Positions 1-7,338 of a stretch of DNA of 34,607 nucleotides are shown in pieces. This DNA comes from Hyphomicrobiales bacterium (lineage in GTDB: Bacteria > Pseudomonadota > Alphaproteobacteria > Rhizobiales > Rhizobiaceae): the NCBI GenBank assembly GCA_900470965.1, contig UCCS01000028.1:1-34607 (forward strand), written 5' to 3'. The position numbers and the translations under genes are program-made. Positions within the stretch are counted from its first letter, which is position 1. Each line of letters opens with the position of its first letter. The notes beneath the pieces were generated by a model, which searched no databases, was not told the origin of the DNA, and saw only the letters and a list, made by a program, of their open reading frames with translations.

Positions 1-1
1 G

Positions 2-355
2 GCCATGCCCTTGAAGATGTGTTATGCCGGCATCAACAAGGGCATCACCGGCCTCTCCGCCGCCATGCTGCTTGCGGCCGCACGCTCCGGCGCCAGTGAG
101 GCGCTGAAGGTGGAACTGGCCGAAAGCCAGGCCGAGCATCTGAAGCGGCTGCGCCAGTCCATCCCGGACATGTTTCCGAAAGCCTATCGCTGGGTGGCGG
201 AAATGGAAGAAATCTCCGAGTTCCTCGGAGCCGACGATCCCGCTGCCCTCATCTTCAAGGGCATGGCCGGCGTCTTCCAGACCATTGCCGATGACCGGGA
301 TGGCAGCCACGAACTGATCGCCACGCTCGAGGCGATGCTGGATGACGGGCATTAA
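2..355 (+). CDS. DUF1932 NAD(P)-binding dehydrogenase, C-terminal part
   Basis: The open frame enters from the left edge and ends at TAA 353-355, so only the last ~117 residues are present. The segment starting KMCYAGINKGITGLSAAM is typical of the DUF1932 C-terminal domain that follows an NAD(P)-binding Rossmann domain in 6-phosphogluconate/3-hydroxyisobutyrate dehydrogenase-like proteins. In that fold this helical part forms the dimer interface and the substrate pocket. The Rossmann domain lies outside the window, so the substrate cannot be proposed. The ATG at 5 is internal and should not be taken as the start. Confidence 0.8.
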   Translation, partial: AMPLKMCYAGINKGITGLSAAMLLAAARSGASEALKVELAESQAEHLKRLRQSIPDMFPKAYRWVAEMEEISEFLGADDPAALIFKGMAGVFQTIADDRDGSHELIATLEAMLDDGH

Positions 356-360
356 ATCGG

Positions 361-1332
361 TCACAAAGCCTGCACGAAATCGATAATCGCGCGGCTGACG
401 ATCTCCGGCCGCTCCTGCGGCAGCCAATGGCCCGCACCGGGCACGAACTGCGTCGCCCTGAGGTCAGACGCGAGCCGTGGCATCGCATCGATAATCTCCC
501 GCATACCGGGGATAGCAAGGCCCGTGTCGCGTTCACCGGCCATGAACAGCGCGGGAACCTCGACTTTCAGCCCCGCCAAAGCTTTCTGCAATTCCCAGTT
601 CCGGTCGAGGTTCCTGTAATAATTCAACCCGCCGCGAAAACCTGACGCCTTGAATGCATCGGCAAAGACATCGAGGTCGGCTTGCGGCAGCCATTCAGGC
701 AGCGTTTCCCCGTTGGGCAGATCAGCAAGCAGACCGGATGCGCGCGAGACCATGCCAAACGGATTGGGCGTTCCGTCGCCTGGCAGTCTTGGACCCGCCT
801 CGCCGCAGGCGGCGCCATAGATCTTGCGCAGCGTGACATCCACATTCCGCTCGAACTCGGCCTCCGCCAATCCCGGCTCCTGGAAATAGAGCACATAGAG
901 CAGGTGATCCGCTGTCGCCGGAAAAATCTTCGTCGGCGTCACGGGCGGCTGGCCCATGAGAGGCACGCTCATTGCGACAATGCCCCGGAACCTGTCCGGC
1001 CGCATCAGTGCGGCCTGCCAGGCAACCGTCGCACCCCAGTCGTTGCCGATGATGACCGCCTTTTCCTCACCAAGCGCATCGACGAGCGCAACCATGTCGG
1101 CCACGAGATCGAAGACTGTATAGGCGCCGGCCTCATCAGGGCTTTTCGTTCGTCCATAACCACGCATATCGGGCGCCACGGCATGGAAGCCCGCCCCCGC
1201 AAGTGCGGTAATCTGATGGCGCCAGGCATGCGAGGTCTCCGGAAACCCATGGCAGAGCAGCACCAGCGGCCCCTCGCCGGCTTCTTCAATGTTCATCCTC
1301 AGGGTTGCGGTTTCAATCATGCGCTGCTGCAT
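361..1332 (-). CDS. Alpha/beta hydrolase, epoxide-hydrolase-like
   Basis: Predicted 323-residue soluble alpha/beta hydrolase. HGFPE (residues 28-32) is the oxyanion-hole motif of soluble epoxide hydrolases. The nucleophile motif GNDWG (96-100) puts Asp98, not Ser, at the elbow, which fits epoxide hydrolase or haloalkane dehalogenase chemistry. The base His is in GAGHW near residue 302, and a lid segment with YYRNLDRNW contains a lid tyrosine. The start at 1332 is chosen because GGAGG lies just upstream; an upstream in-frame ATG at 1437 would place 35 unlikely residues in front and run over the Rrf2 operator. It is divergent from the Rrf2 gene at 1480 and probably controlled by it. The true substrate is unknown. 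Confidence 0.88.
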   Translation of the reverse strand: MQQRMIETATLRMNIEEAGEGPLVLLCHGFPETSHAWRHQITALAGAGFHAVAPDMRGYGRTKSPDEAGAYTVFDLVADMVALVDALGEEKAVIIGNDWGATVAWQAALMRPDRFRGIVAMSVPLMGQPPVTPTKIFPATADHLLYVLYFQEPGLAEAEFERNVDVTLRKIYGAACGEAGPRLPGDGTPNPFGMVSRASGLLADLPNGETLPEWLPQADLDVFADAFKASGFRGGLNYYRNLDRNWELQKALAGLKVEVPALFMAGERDTGLAIPGMREIIDAMPRLASDLRATQFVPGAGHWLPQERPEIVSRAIIDFVQAL

Positions 1333-1442
1333 CGCTGCCTCCTCGACAATAAGCCCGTCGCCTTCGGAAAAATCGCTTCCGGGCGACATCGAATCTTTAA
1401 TTCCGTATCTTTTTACGTTACAGAAAACGGGAGTCAATATAC

Positions 1443-1461
1443 CGTAACACTATTTGTTACG
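1443..1461. promoter_or_regulatory. Palindromic operator, probable Rrf2 site
   Basis: CGTAACA-CTATT-TGTTACG is a perfect 7-5-7 inverted repeat placed 19 bp before the Rrf2 start and in the gap shared with the divergent hydrolase. A further GTTAC half-site lies at 1417-1421. The position suits autoregulation of the Rrf2 gene and joint control of the hydrolase. The sequence is seen directly; binding by this regulator is inferred. Confidence 0.6.
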
Positions 1462-1479
1462 CTGTGGAGGGAAGCGCAG

Positions 1480-1917
1480 ATGCGGCAAGATGGAAGACTA
1501 GCGCGGATGATCCATGTCCTCGTCCATATGGGGCTGCTTGGCGGCCGGGAAACAAGCGAGCGCATCGCCCAGATGCTCAACACCAATCCCGTCGTCGTTC
1601 GCCGCACCATGGCGTCGCTGCGCCAGCACGGCATCGTCGAATCCGAGGGCGGCCGCGGCGGCGGCTGGTCGCTGACGAGACCGCTTTCCGAGATCACCAT
1701 TCTGGATGTGCAGCGCGCCCTGCAGGGCGAAACCATTCTGGATGCGCCGCTCTCCAACGATCACCCTTCCTGCCCGGTCGAACGCGCCGCCAATGACAAG
1801 CTGCAGCTTGCCTATCAAAGCGCCGAGCAGGCGCTGCAGCGGGAATTCCAGAAGGTGACGCTGGCCGAGGTCGGCGAGATCGCCATGGCCACCGCCCAGG
1901 CAGAAAAGAGAGCGTGA
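1480..1917 (+). CDS. Rrf2 family transcriptional regulator
   Basis: 145 residues with an N-terminal winged helix (about 8-65: SERIAQMLNTNPVVVRR as recognition region, then a GGRGGGWSLTRP wing), followed by the ILDVQRAL dimer helix typical of Rrf2/YwnA-like repressors. Only one cysteine is present (Cys98, in HPSCPVE), so the three-Cys iron-sulfur site of IscR or NsrR is absent; a single-Cys or ligand-free sensing mode is more likely. The start at 1480 follows GGAGGG at 1467-1472. Longer in-frame extensions upstream run antisense through the hydrolase and are not believable. It is divergent from the alpha/beta hydrolase and downstream of a strong palindrome. Confidence 0.88.
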   Translation: MRQDGRLARMIHVLVHMGLLGGRETSERIAQMLNTNPVVVRRTMASLRQHGIVESEGGRGGGWSLTRPLSEITILDVQRALQGETILDAPLSNDHPSCPVERAANDKLQLAYQSAEQALQREFQKVTLAEVGEIAMATAQAEKRA

Positions 1918-1995
1918 CAGCCATCCGGCTGCTTGCTGACGGCGCGTGAATCTGCCAACTTTCAGCAAAACAACAAGACCACAAAGAACAAGAAG

Positions 1996-2071
1996 AAACT
2001 CCTAGTCTGGTGGCACCACATCCCGATCGCCTTCCCTGAAGGCCTCAGCGTGTCCGGTGCGACAGGAGTTT
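1996..2071 (+). promoter_or_regulatory. Structured 5' leader sequestering the Shine-Dalgarno
   Basis: Three nested helices can form just before the EamA gene. AAACTCCT (1996-2003) pairs perfectly with AGGAGTTT (2064-2071), which contains the gene's own ribosome site. GCACC (2013-2017) pairs with GGTGC (2056-2060), and GCCTTC (2029-2034) pairs with GAAGGC (2038-2043) around a 3-nt loop. The outer 8-bp helix would hide the Shine-Dalgarno. An uninterrupted reading frame also crosses the element and ends at TGA 2077-2079, overlapping the EamA ATG. It matches no riboswitch class I can name; the regulatory role is inferred. Confidence 0.42.
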
Positions 2072-2075
2072 TATC

Positions 2076-2513
2076 ATGACTGCATTCTGGCCCTTGTTCG
2101 TCGGCGGCGTGGCCCCCGCCTTTCTCTGGGGCATTACCGCTATTTTCCAGAAGCAGAGCGCCGTATCGGGCGTCGGCTCCTCCGCCTATCTCATCGCCTT
2201 CGGCCTGACGCTTGCGGTAGCGGGCGGGATCTCCGCCCTGATCTGGCGCCCCGCGCCCTGGACGGCAGAAGGCATCGGCTTTGCCGCCATCGCCGGCCTC
2301 TGTTTCGCCCTCGGCACCGGCCTCATCAGCTTCGCGCTCTTTGCCTACGGCGTGCCGGTCTCCAAACTCGCGCCGATCTGGAGCTGCAACGTGCTGGTGA
2401 CGCTGGCCGTCGGCGCGGTGTTTCTGGGAGAGGCTGCCGAGGTCGATCTCATGAAACTCTCTGCCGGCACCCTGCTTATCATCGGCGGCGCCGTCCTTGT
2501 CAGCAATGCCTGA
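2076..2513 (+). CDS. EamA-like drug/metabolite transporter, single domain
   Basis: 145-residue integral membrane protein with about five hydrophobic helices (starting near 5, 36, 66, 95 and 125) and the late GEAAEVDLMKLSAGTLLIIGGAVLV segment typical of the EamA repeat in the DMT superfamily. Most EamA exporters carry two repeats (~300 residues); this one has a single repeat, so it would have to act as a dimer like small multidrug exporters. ACAGGAG ends 8 nt before the ATG at 2076. The start overlaps a TGA of an upstream frame (ATGA), and the leader can fold over the ribosome site. Substrate unknown. Confidence 0.85.
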   Translation: MTAFWPLFVGGVAPAFLWGITAIFQKQSAVSGVGSSAYLIAFGLTLAVAGGISALIWRPAPWTAEGIGFAAIAGLCFALGTGLISFALFAYGVPVSKLAPIWSCNVLVTLAVGAVFLGEAAEVDLMKLSAGTLLIIGGAVLVSNA

Positions 2514-2516
2514 CGC

Positions 2517-2912
2517 CTATTGCGCCCGGCAATTGTAGCGGCGGGAGATGACGGTCATCAGCAGCTCGTCGCCCTCGCCCCCGCGGATGTCGGGATTGTC
2601 CTGCAGGAAGCGGCAGAGCATGTCGCCTATGACGATGGCTGTCGTGCCCGGCGGCAGGCAGATATTCATGCCGATCCCATTGCCCAAACGAGCGAAGTTG
2701 ACCATTGCCTCCGGACGGTGGATTGCATCGGCGAGCGCGCGGCGCGCAAGAAAATCGTCCCTGTTCCATTTGTCGAGCCAGCCGGAAACATAGCCGGTGA
2801 CGAACTGCCGCGAACCGCCACAATCCGAAAAGAGAAGGTCGCCGCTGGCATATTCCATCGGCGCCTTGGCCGAAACAGTCGCCAACAGGGTTGCAATGAG
2901 AATGCCCGGCAT
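2517..2912 (-). CDS. Rap1a/Tai-family secreted protein
   Basis: 131 residues. A short N-terminal signal peptide (MPGILIATLLATVSAKA) is followed by a small domain with a first Cys (FSDC), a YVSGWLD segment, ICLPPGTT, and a long helix ending FLQDNPDIRGGEGDELLMTVISRRYNC. That order, with paired cysteines and the final Cys close to the C-terminus, matches the Rap1a/Tai immunity family, periplasmic proteins that neutralise type VI amidase effectors. No effector or secretion gene is nearby, so it is an orphan member and may have another periplasmic role. The start at 2912 is preferred over 2930 because GAGGG lies 5 nt upstream. It is convergent with the EamA gene, with a 3-nt gap. Confidence 0.72.
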   Translation of the reverse strand: MPGILIATLLATVSAKAPMEYASGDLLFSDCGGSRQFVTGYVSGWLDKWNRDDFLARRALADAIHRPEAMVNFARLGNGIGMNICLPPGTTAIVIGDMLCRFLQDNPDIRGGEGDELLMTVISRRYNCRAQ

Positions 2913-3060
2913 CTTATCCCTCGCCCGCATATCGATGCCGGAAACTTCAGCCCGAACATGTCGGAATTAAGCTGGAACTATTGCCGATCTGTGACGTCGG
3001 AAAAGATGGTAAATGCCCAAACCGGAAGGGAAATTTCTCCTTAACCGAGGTAAATGGGCT

Positions 3061-3681
3061 TCAATGCGACTTGCTGTGGAGCAGCACGTCAAAGACCATC
3101 TGCTTGAATGTCTCGAGCGGCGCCCCGCTGCGTTCGGCGCGCATGCGCAGAAGCGCCCCTTCCCAGGTGTTCAGAATGAAATCGGCAAGTGTCCCGGCCG
3201 ACAGCTCGCTGGTCAGTGTGCCGCCTCTCTGCGCTTCGGCCAGGCAAGCCGCAATCACCTCGCTCCAGCGGCTGAAATGCGCTGCCACGTGCTGGCGGAT
3301 CAACTCGCTATGGTCGACCGTCTCGGCGCTGAAATTGCCGAGTACGCAGCCCTGCGTATGACCTCTCAAGGCAAAGGATGCAGCGCGATCGTCGAAATAG
3401 GCCTTGAGGCGGCGAAGGGGCGGTTTGTCGGAATCGGCAAGAAAGCCCACGAGCCGGGCAAGCGCCTGCTCGGAATAGCGATCGGAAACCTCTGCGCCGA
3501 AGGCCTCCTTGCTGTCAAAGTAATTGTAAAAGGAGCCCTTCGGGACCTTGATGTCATCGACGATCTTCTGGATGCCGGTCGCGGCAAACCCATTGGCATG
3601 GATCTCCTTCAGACCCGCCTCGATGATTCTCTCCCGCATTTGCATATTCGGCTTGGGGCCGCGGCGGGCCGACTTTTCCAC
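3061..3681 (-). CDS. TetR/AcrR family transcriptional regulator
   Basis: 206 residues. The N-terminal helix-turn-helix lies at about 20-60 (FAATGIQKIVDDIKVPKGSFYNYFDSKEAF), the classic TetR signature, and is followed by a helical ligand domain with a GCVLGNFSAE segment found in TetR proteins that sense small electrophiles (the AcuR/NemR type). Cys in GCVLGN could be a redox or electrophile sensor, which is an inference. It is divergent from a metallo-beta-lactamase gene, with a palindrome in the promoter between them, and probably represses both. Confidence 0.9.
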   Translation of the reverse strand: MEKSARRGPKPNMQMRERIIEAGLKEIHANGFAATGIQKIVDDIKVPKGSFYNYFDSKEAFGAEVSDRYSEQALARLVGFLADSDKPPLRRLKAYFDDRAASFALRGHTQGCVLGNFSAETVDHSELIRQHVAAHFSRWSEVIAACLAEAQRGGTLTSELSAGTLADFILNTWEGALLRMRAERSGAPLETFKQMVFDVLLHSKSH

Positions 3682-3693
3682 GTTCGTTTCCTC

Positions 3694-3722
3694 TTGAATA
3701 ATTAAAGACGACCGGTCATATA
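3694..3722 (+). promoter_or_regulatory. Promoter with embedded TetR operator
   Basis: TTGAAT (3694-3699), 17 nt, then CATATA (3717-3722) fits a sigma-70 promoter reading toward the metallo-beta-lactamase gene. The perfect 8-bp palindrome GACCGGTC (3710-3717) fills the spacer and touches the -10 element, an ideal position for a TetR repressor to block polymerase. Assignment to the adjacent TetR is by position. Confidence 0.5.
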
Positions 3723-3802
3723 TTTATTGCTTGACCACAAAAATCAAGGGCTTTCCCGCCCGCTCAGCCGGCTTAACTCCAACTTTTCAAGGAACTGCCA
3801 CC

Positions 3803-4660
3803 ATGACCTCAAGCCCCACTCCCAACTTGCGCTATGATGTCCTGACAATCCGCCGCCCCGGCCTCAGCCGCGATGTGCCGGCTGGAGATCCATCCCTTCA
3901 GTGGGTCGCCAATTCCGCCACGCTGATCTCGGGCGAACGCGATGCCGTGCTCGTCGATACCTTCCTGACCGAACCGCAGACAAAGACCCTCGCCGACTGG
4001 GTGGAAGCGAGCGGCAAGCGGCTGAAGGCGATCTACATCACCCATGGTCACGGCGATCATTTCTTCGGCATCGGTGCCTTGCTGAAACGCTTCCCGGATA
4101 CGAAGGCCTATGCCATATCGGATGTGGTGGAGGCGATGCGCCGCCAGAGCGCACCCGACATGCTTGACGGCTTCTGGCGCAAACTCTTCCCCGGCGAAAT
4201 CGCCGAGAACATGGCTATCGCCGATGTCCTTGAAGCACCGGACCTGGATCTCGAAGGCCACAAGCTGATCCCGATCGATGCCGGCCATACCGACATGTCG
4301 CACTCGACCGCCCTCCACGTTCCCTCGATTGGGCTGATCATCGGCGGAGACGTCGTCTATAACGGTATCCATTGCTACCTCGGCGAAACCACGCGCGAGA
4401 GCCGGCTGCACTGGATCGAAACGCTGGATCGGCTGAAAGAGCTGAAGCCGAAGGCCGTCGTCGCCGGCCACAAGATCCCCGAAAATGACGACGATCCTCA
4501 TATCATCGACGAGACCCAGCAATATCTTCGCGATTTCAACAGGCTAGAGCTGGAAACGACGACAGCGCGAGAACTGTTCGACGCCATGCTGGCGCTCTAT
4601 CCCAACCGTGCCAATCCCGGCTCGCTCTGGGGCGCTGCCAAGGTCGCCAAGGGCGCCTGA
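3803..4660 (+). CDS. Metallo-beta-lactamase fold hydrolase
   Basis: 285 residues. The HGHGDH metal motif at 81-86, a further metal His in DAGHTDMSHS, the bridging Asp in GGDVVYN and a late His in VAGHK give a full two-metal site. The overall plan resembles the MBL proteins that hydrolyse thioesters or lactones rather than true beta-lactamases. AAGGAAC lies about 6-12 nt before the ATG at 3803; an upstream TTG at 3731 would add an improbable N-terminus. It is divergent from the TetR gene and likely derepressed by its ligand. The physiological substrate cannot be deduced. Confidence 0.86.
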   Translation: MTSSPTPNLRYDVLTIRRPGLSRDVPAGDPSLQWVANSATLISGERDAVLVDTFLTEPQTKTLADWVEASGKRLKAIYITHGHGDHFFGIGALLKRFPDTKAYAISDVVEAMRRQSAPDMLDGFWRKLFPGEIAENMAIADVLEAPDLDLEGHKLIPIDAGHTDMSHSTALHVPSIGLIIGGDVVYNGIHCYLGETTRESRLHWIETLDRLKELKPKAVVAGHKIPENDDDPHIIDETQQYLRDFNRLELETTTARELFDAMLALYPNRANPGSLWGAAKVAKGA

Positions 4661-4671
4661 CCTTCACGCCG

Positions 4672-5160
4672 TCAACACCAGGCTGCCGCTTCTGCGCGGC
4701 AGGCCGCATCACAGCTGACGAGACCGGTGTGCCCGAACCCCTTGGAATAATCGAGCACCGAAATCACCTTCGGCACGACGCGGAAGATGCGGATCTGATC
4801 CCGCGTCGGCATGGCGATCGCCAGACCCTCCTGAACCGGATATTTCGCCGGTATCAATTGGAGCACCCTGTCGGCCTCGTCAGGGTCTTCCACCTTCTCG
4901 GCATGCGCGGCCATCGACAGGCCGGTGATCTGCATCAGCTGGCCGGCATCCGGGTTGATCGTCAGCGACAACCTGTTGTCCTGCGCCAGATTGGCGGCCT
5001 TCTGGCTGTCCCGGCCGCAGAGGAAATAGAGGGTCAGCCCGTCATTCACGTAGCCGACCGTCGTCGCCTGCGGCCAGCCGTCTGGCCGGAGCGTCGCAAC
5101 GCTCATGATCCGTTGCCCATCCAGTATCGCCCGGATCGTCTTCCTGATCGCCTCGTCCAT
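4672..5160 (-). CDS. Pyridoxamine 5'-phosphate oxidase-fold (PPOX) flavoprotein
   Basis: 162 residues with the split-barrel FMN-binding plan: IRAILDGQRIMSVATLRPDGWPQATTVGYV at the start, then LYFLCGRDSQKAANLAQDNRLSLTI, typical of the general stress/PPOX class. These proteins bind FMN, F420 or haem and reduce or sense small molecules; which one cannot be read here. The start at 5160 (MDEAIRK) is chosen from the domain boundary and a GGAG about 7 nt upstream; in-frame ATGs at 5193 and 5217 would add basic filler. The tail GLVSCDAACRAEAAAWC carries three cysteines, unusual for the family. Convergent with the MBL gene. Confidence 0.8.
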   Translation of the reverse strand: MDEAIRKTIRAILDGQRIMSVATLRPDGWPQATTVGYVNDGLTLYFLCGRDSQKAANLAQDNRLSLTINPDAGQLMQITGLSMAAHAEKVEDPDEADRVLQLIPAKYPVQEGLAIAMPTRDQIRIFRVVPKVISVLDYSKGFGHTGLVSCDAACRAEAAAWC

Positions 5161-5234
5161 GGCTCGCTCCGTTCGGTTTGATCGCTGAAGCATGTGCGGC
5201 TGTAGGGTATTCCGCATTGATCCGCATCAAGGCG

Positions 5235-5279
5235 ATAATCGATCTGGATTATTCCGAAATATTCCTTATTATCCGAAAT
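5235..5279. promoter_or_regulatory. AT-rich repeats in the PPOX/HTH divergent promoter
   Basis: The gap between the divergent PPOX and HTH genes is much more AT-rich than its surroundings. It holds an inverted repeat ATAATC (5235-5240) / GATTAT (5247-5252) and two direct copies of CCGAAAT (5254-5260 and 5273-5279), each preceded by an ATTAT-like tract and spaced 19 bp apart, about two helical turns. This is a plausible operator for the adjacent excisionase-type HTH protein; no binding is shown. Confidence 0.35.
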
Positions 5280-5308
5280 GAAAATCACGATAGAGAATAA
5301 TATGGATC

Positions 5309-5731
5309 ATGTCGGAAGAGCTCTACACTGCTGAACAGGCGGCCGAGCGCCTGAAACTGCACCCCAAGACCGTGCTGCGGCTCATCCGCGAGGAGCGTTT
5401 GCGCGCCACCCGCATCGGCAAATCCTACCGCATCCTGCGCTCCGACCTCGAAGCCTTCGCCGGTCTCAGCAACAGCGCCCCGGCCCCGCAGGCCGAGGTC
5501 TATGTCACCAGTGTCGTCGAGGTGCCCGATCTCTCCGCCGAAATGTCAAACCGCCTGACGGTGCTGATGCAGGCCATGCTGATCTCGCGGCATCGCCGTC
5601 CGCACGCCATGCAGTTCAACGCCGCCTATGATGCGGAACGGCAGCTCCAAAAATTCATCCTGATCGGCACGCCGTCGGATACGGCGGAACTGTTGAACAG
5701 CCTGGACGCTTATCTGAAGGCGCTCCGCTGA
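5309..5731 (+). CDS. Excisionase-type (MerR-like) helix-turn-helix protein
   Basis: 140 residues. Residues 4-50 (YTAEQAAERLKLHPKTVLRLIREERLRATRIGKSYRILRSDLEAF) form the MerR-like DNA-binding domain of the excisionase family. The remaining ~85 residues form a separate domain without a recognised signature. There is no integrase or att site near, so this is a transcription regulator and not a phage excisionase. It precedes the DUF4180 gene by 16 nt on the same strand, and the pair should be co-transcribed. The Shine-Dalgarno is weak; an out-of-frame ATG at 5302 was ignored. Confidence 0.83.
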   Translation: MSEELYTAEQAAERLKLHPKTVLRLIREERLRATRIGKSYRILRSDLEAFAGLSNSAPAPQAEVYVTSVVEVPDLSAEMSNRLTVLMQAMLISRHRRPHAMQFNAAYDAERQLQKFILIGTPSDTAELLNSLDAYLKALR

Positions 5732-5747
5732 CCAGAAAGGACATTCC

Positions 5748-6128
5748 GTGAGCAATGATATCAGGCTCTCGCACGGCTTTCGCGTGCTCCTCCGCAATCC
5801 CGATGGCAAGCCGTTATCGGCTGAAAGCGGCATCAACGATCTGATCGGCCACGCGCTCGGCGAAGCCGTCGATTGGGTGGTGCTGCCGGTCGCCCGCCTG
5901 CCCGAGGGTTTCCTGACGCTCCGCTCAGGCATTGCAGGTGCTGCGATCCAGAAATTCGTCAACTACAAGGTTCGTATTGCCATCATCGGCAGGATTGATG
6001 CGGAGCTTGCCGGCAGCAACGCCCTGCAAAGCTTCGTCCTTGAAGCCAATCGCGGCACGACCTGCTGGTTTCTCGATACGATGGAAGAGTTCGAGGCCAG
6101 GCTTTCGGCCTTCAGCACACCGGCCTAA
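5748..6128 (+). CDS. DUF4180 domain protein
   Basis: 126 residues, GTG start at 5748 preceded by AGAAAGGA. The central part (FLTLRSGIAGAAIQKFVNYKVRIAIIG) and the later SFVLEANRGTTCWFL are the recognisable core of DUF4180, a family of small soluble proteins with no experimentally fixed function that I know of. The strict pairing with an HTH gene (16-nt gap) suggests a regulator/partner module. The 3' end is 41 nt from the convergent terpene-cyclase-like gene. Confidence 0.8.
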   Translation: MSNDIRLSHGFRVLLRNPDGKPLSAESGINDLIGHALGEAVDWVVLPVARLPEGFLTLRSGIAGAAIQKFVNYKVRIAIIGRIDAELAGSNALQSFVLEANRGTTCWFLDTMEEFEARLSAFSTPA

Positions 6129-6169
6129 ACCACGGATTGCCGAAGACAATGCCGGATGTCGCAACGGCT

Positions 6170-7168
6170 TCACGCAACGGCATGTTCAGCCTGCCGGCAA
6201 TCCCACCATTTCAGCACCCTGAGCGCCCTGAGCGTCACCCAGCGTGAGGGCTCTCCCTCTCCGTCATCCATCACGAACCAGGCCCTGCCGGACACACGCC
6301 AGTCGAGCGGCCAGCGGCCATCCTCCAATCGCCGCAGGCGGAGGTATTCGACTGCCTCCTTCAGCCGCATATCGGGCACAGCCCCCGTCAGCAGGCTTGA
6401 GGCGCGAAAGTAATCGAGCGCCCGCAACACATCGAAGCGCCAGCGGTTTGGATGCAGGAACTGCATGAATTTTTCGTCGACCGGTTCGCCGGTGCTGAGC
6501 CGCCGCATCAGGTGCCGCGCCAACAGATAATCCTCTCCCGACCGTCTTGCCTCGCGCGACTGCTCCGTGCCGCCGGTTGCCCGCTCATGTTCCAGCAACC
6601 CTTCCAGCACATTGATCGTTGTGTGGAAGGACGAGCGCATCGAGCCATTCGCCCGCTCACAGTTCCAGCCGCCATCCGACTGCCGCTCGCCGAGCAATCT
6701 TTCCACGATGGGCGAGACATCGACACCGAAATAGGCACCGTCGCCAACCGTGCGGCCATTGATGCATTCCTCCGCCTCGCCCTCCCAGAAGGGCTGCCCG
6801 CCCTCGTCCCAGCGGCAATTGGCGCCGATGAGCGCGACGGTTCTCCTTGCGCTCTCGGAGCGCGGATCGAGCCCGAATTCACGAAGCTGCGTCAGCGAGA
6901 AATTCGTCGCCGTCCAGGGCTGACCGGTCGCCTCCCATTCCTCGCGCGTGAAATCGCTGGGCAGGAACGAGCCGCCCGCCCATTGCCCATCGGCATCCTG
7001 AAAGGACAATAGTCTGGCACCCCACCCCTCCCGCTCGACCTTCTGCCGTTCGGCGGACCAGACGGGTTCGGGCGCATCCAGCAGATCACGCAGCACCTGC
7101 CAGCGGATGGCCGGGTCGGAGGCGAGCAACCAGTCGATCACGGATGTCTCTGAGGGCGGGATCGGCAA
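6170..7168 (-). CDS. Terpene cyclase/prenyltransferase alpha-toroid-like protein
   Basis: 332 residues with QW-like repeats: FQDADGQWAGG, RQSDGGWNCE and RLEDGRWPLD, each G-x-W at the end of a helix hairpin. This is the (alpha/alpha) toroid seen in squalene-hopene cyclases and protein prenyltransferases. It is about half the size of a hopene cyclase, and I see no DxDD acid motif, so true cyclase activity is doubtful. The start is uncertain: TTG 7168 gives MPIPPSETS but sits very close to an AAGGGAG; a GTG at 7141 begins the conserved-looking VIDWLLASDPAIRWQVLRDL. Divergent from a LysR gene. Confidence 0.7.
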   Translation of the reverse strand: MPIPPSETSVIDWLLASDPAIRWQVLRDLLDAPEPVWSAERQKVEREGWGARLLSFQDADGQWAGGSFLPSDFTREEWEATGQPWTATNFSLTQLREFGLDPRSESARRTVALIGANCRWDEGGQPFWEGEAEECINGRTVGDGAYFGVDVSPIVERLLGERQSDGGWNCERANGSMRSSFHTTINVLEGLLEHERATGGTEQSREARRSGEDYLLARHLMRRLSTGEPVDEKFMQFLHPNRWRFDVLRALDYFRASSLLTGAVPDMRLKEAVEYLRLRRLEDGRWPLDWRVSGRAWFVMDDGEGEPSRWVTLRALRVLKWWDCRQAEHAVA

Positions 7169-7338
7169 GGCTCCCTTTTGCTTGCAAATACCGCCGCAGC
7201 TTGGCCAAACCGACGGCTGCCGTCAACATTGCTGGACCCGGCGCGGAGGTGACGGCCAGGCGGAGAGACTCCCTCTTCGCACCGCCGCCTGATATAGGCA
7301 GGGAGTGCCCATCCTTGCTGGGGAGCACGGAGCCCGAG

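Noticed and set aside
682..1479. Long plus-strand frame continuing upstream of the Rrf2 start
   Set aside because: It is antisense to the alpha/beta hydrolase, and the Rrf2 domain with its ribosome site begins at 1480.
2008..2019. Resemblance of the EamA leader to the T-box GGTGGCACC motif
   Set aside because: T-boxes are essentially absent from alphaproteobacteria, the rest of the architecture is missing, and the gene is not linked to amino acid or tRNA charging.
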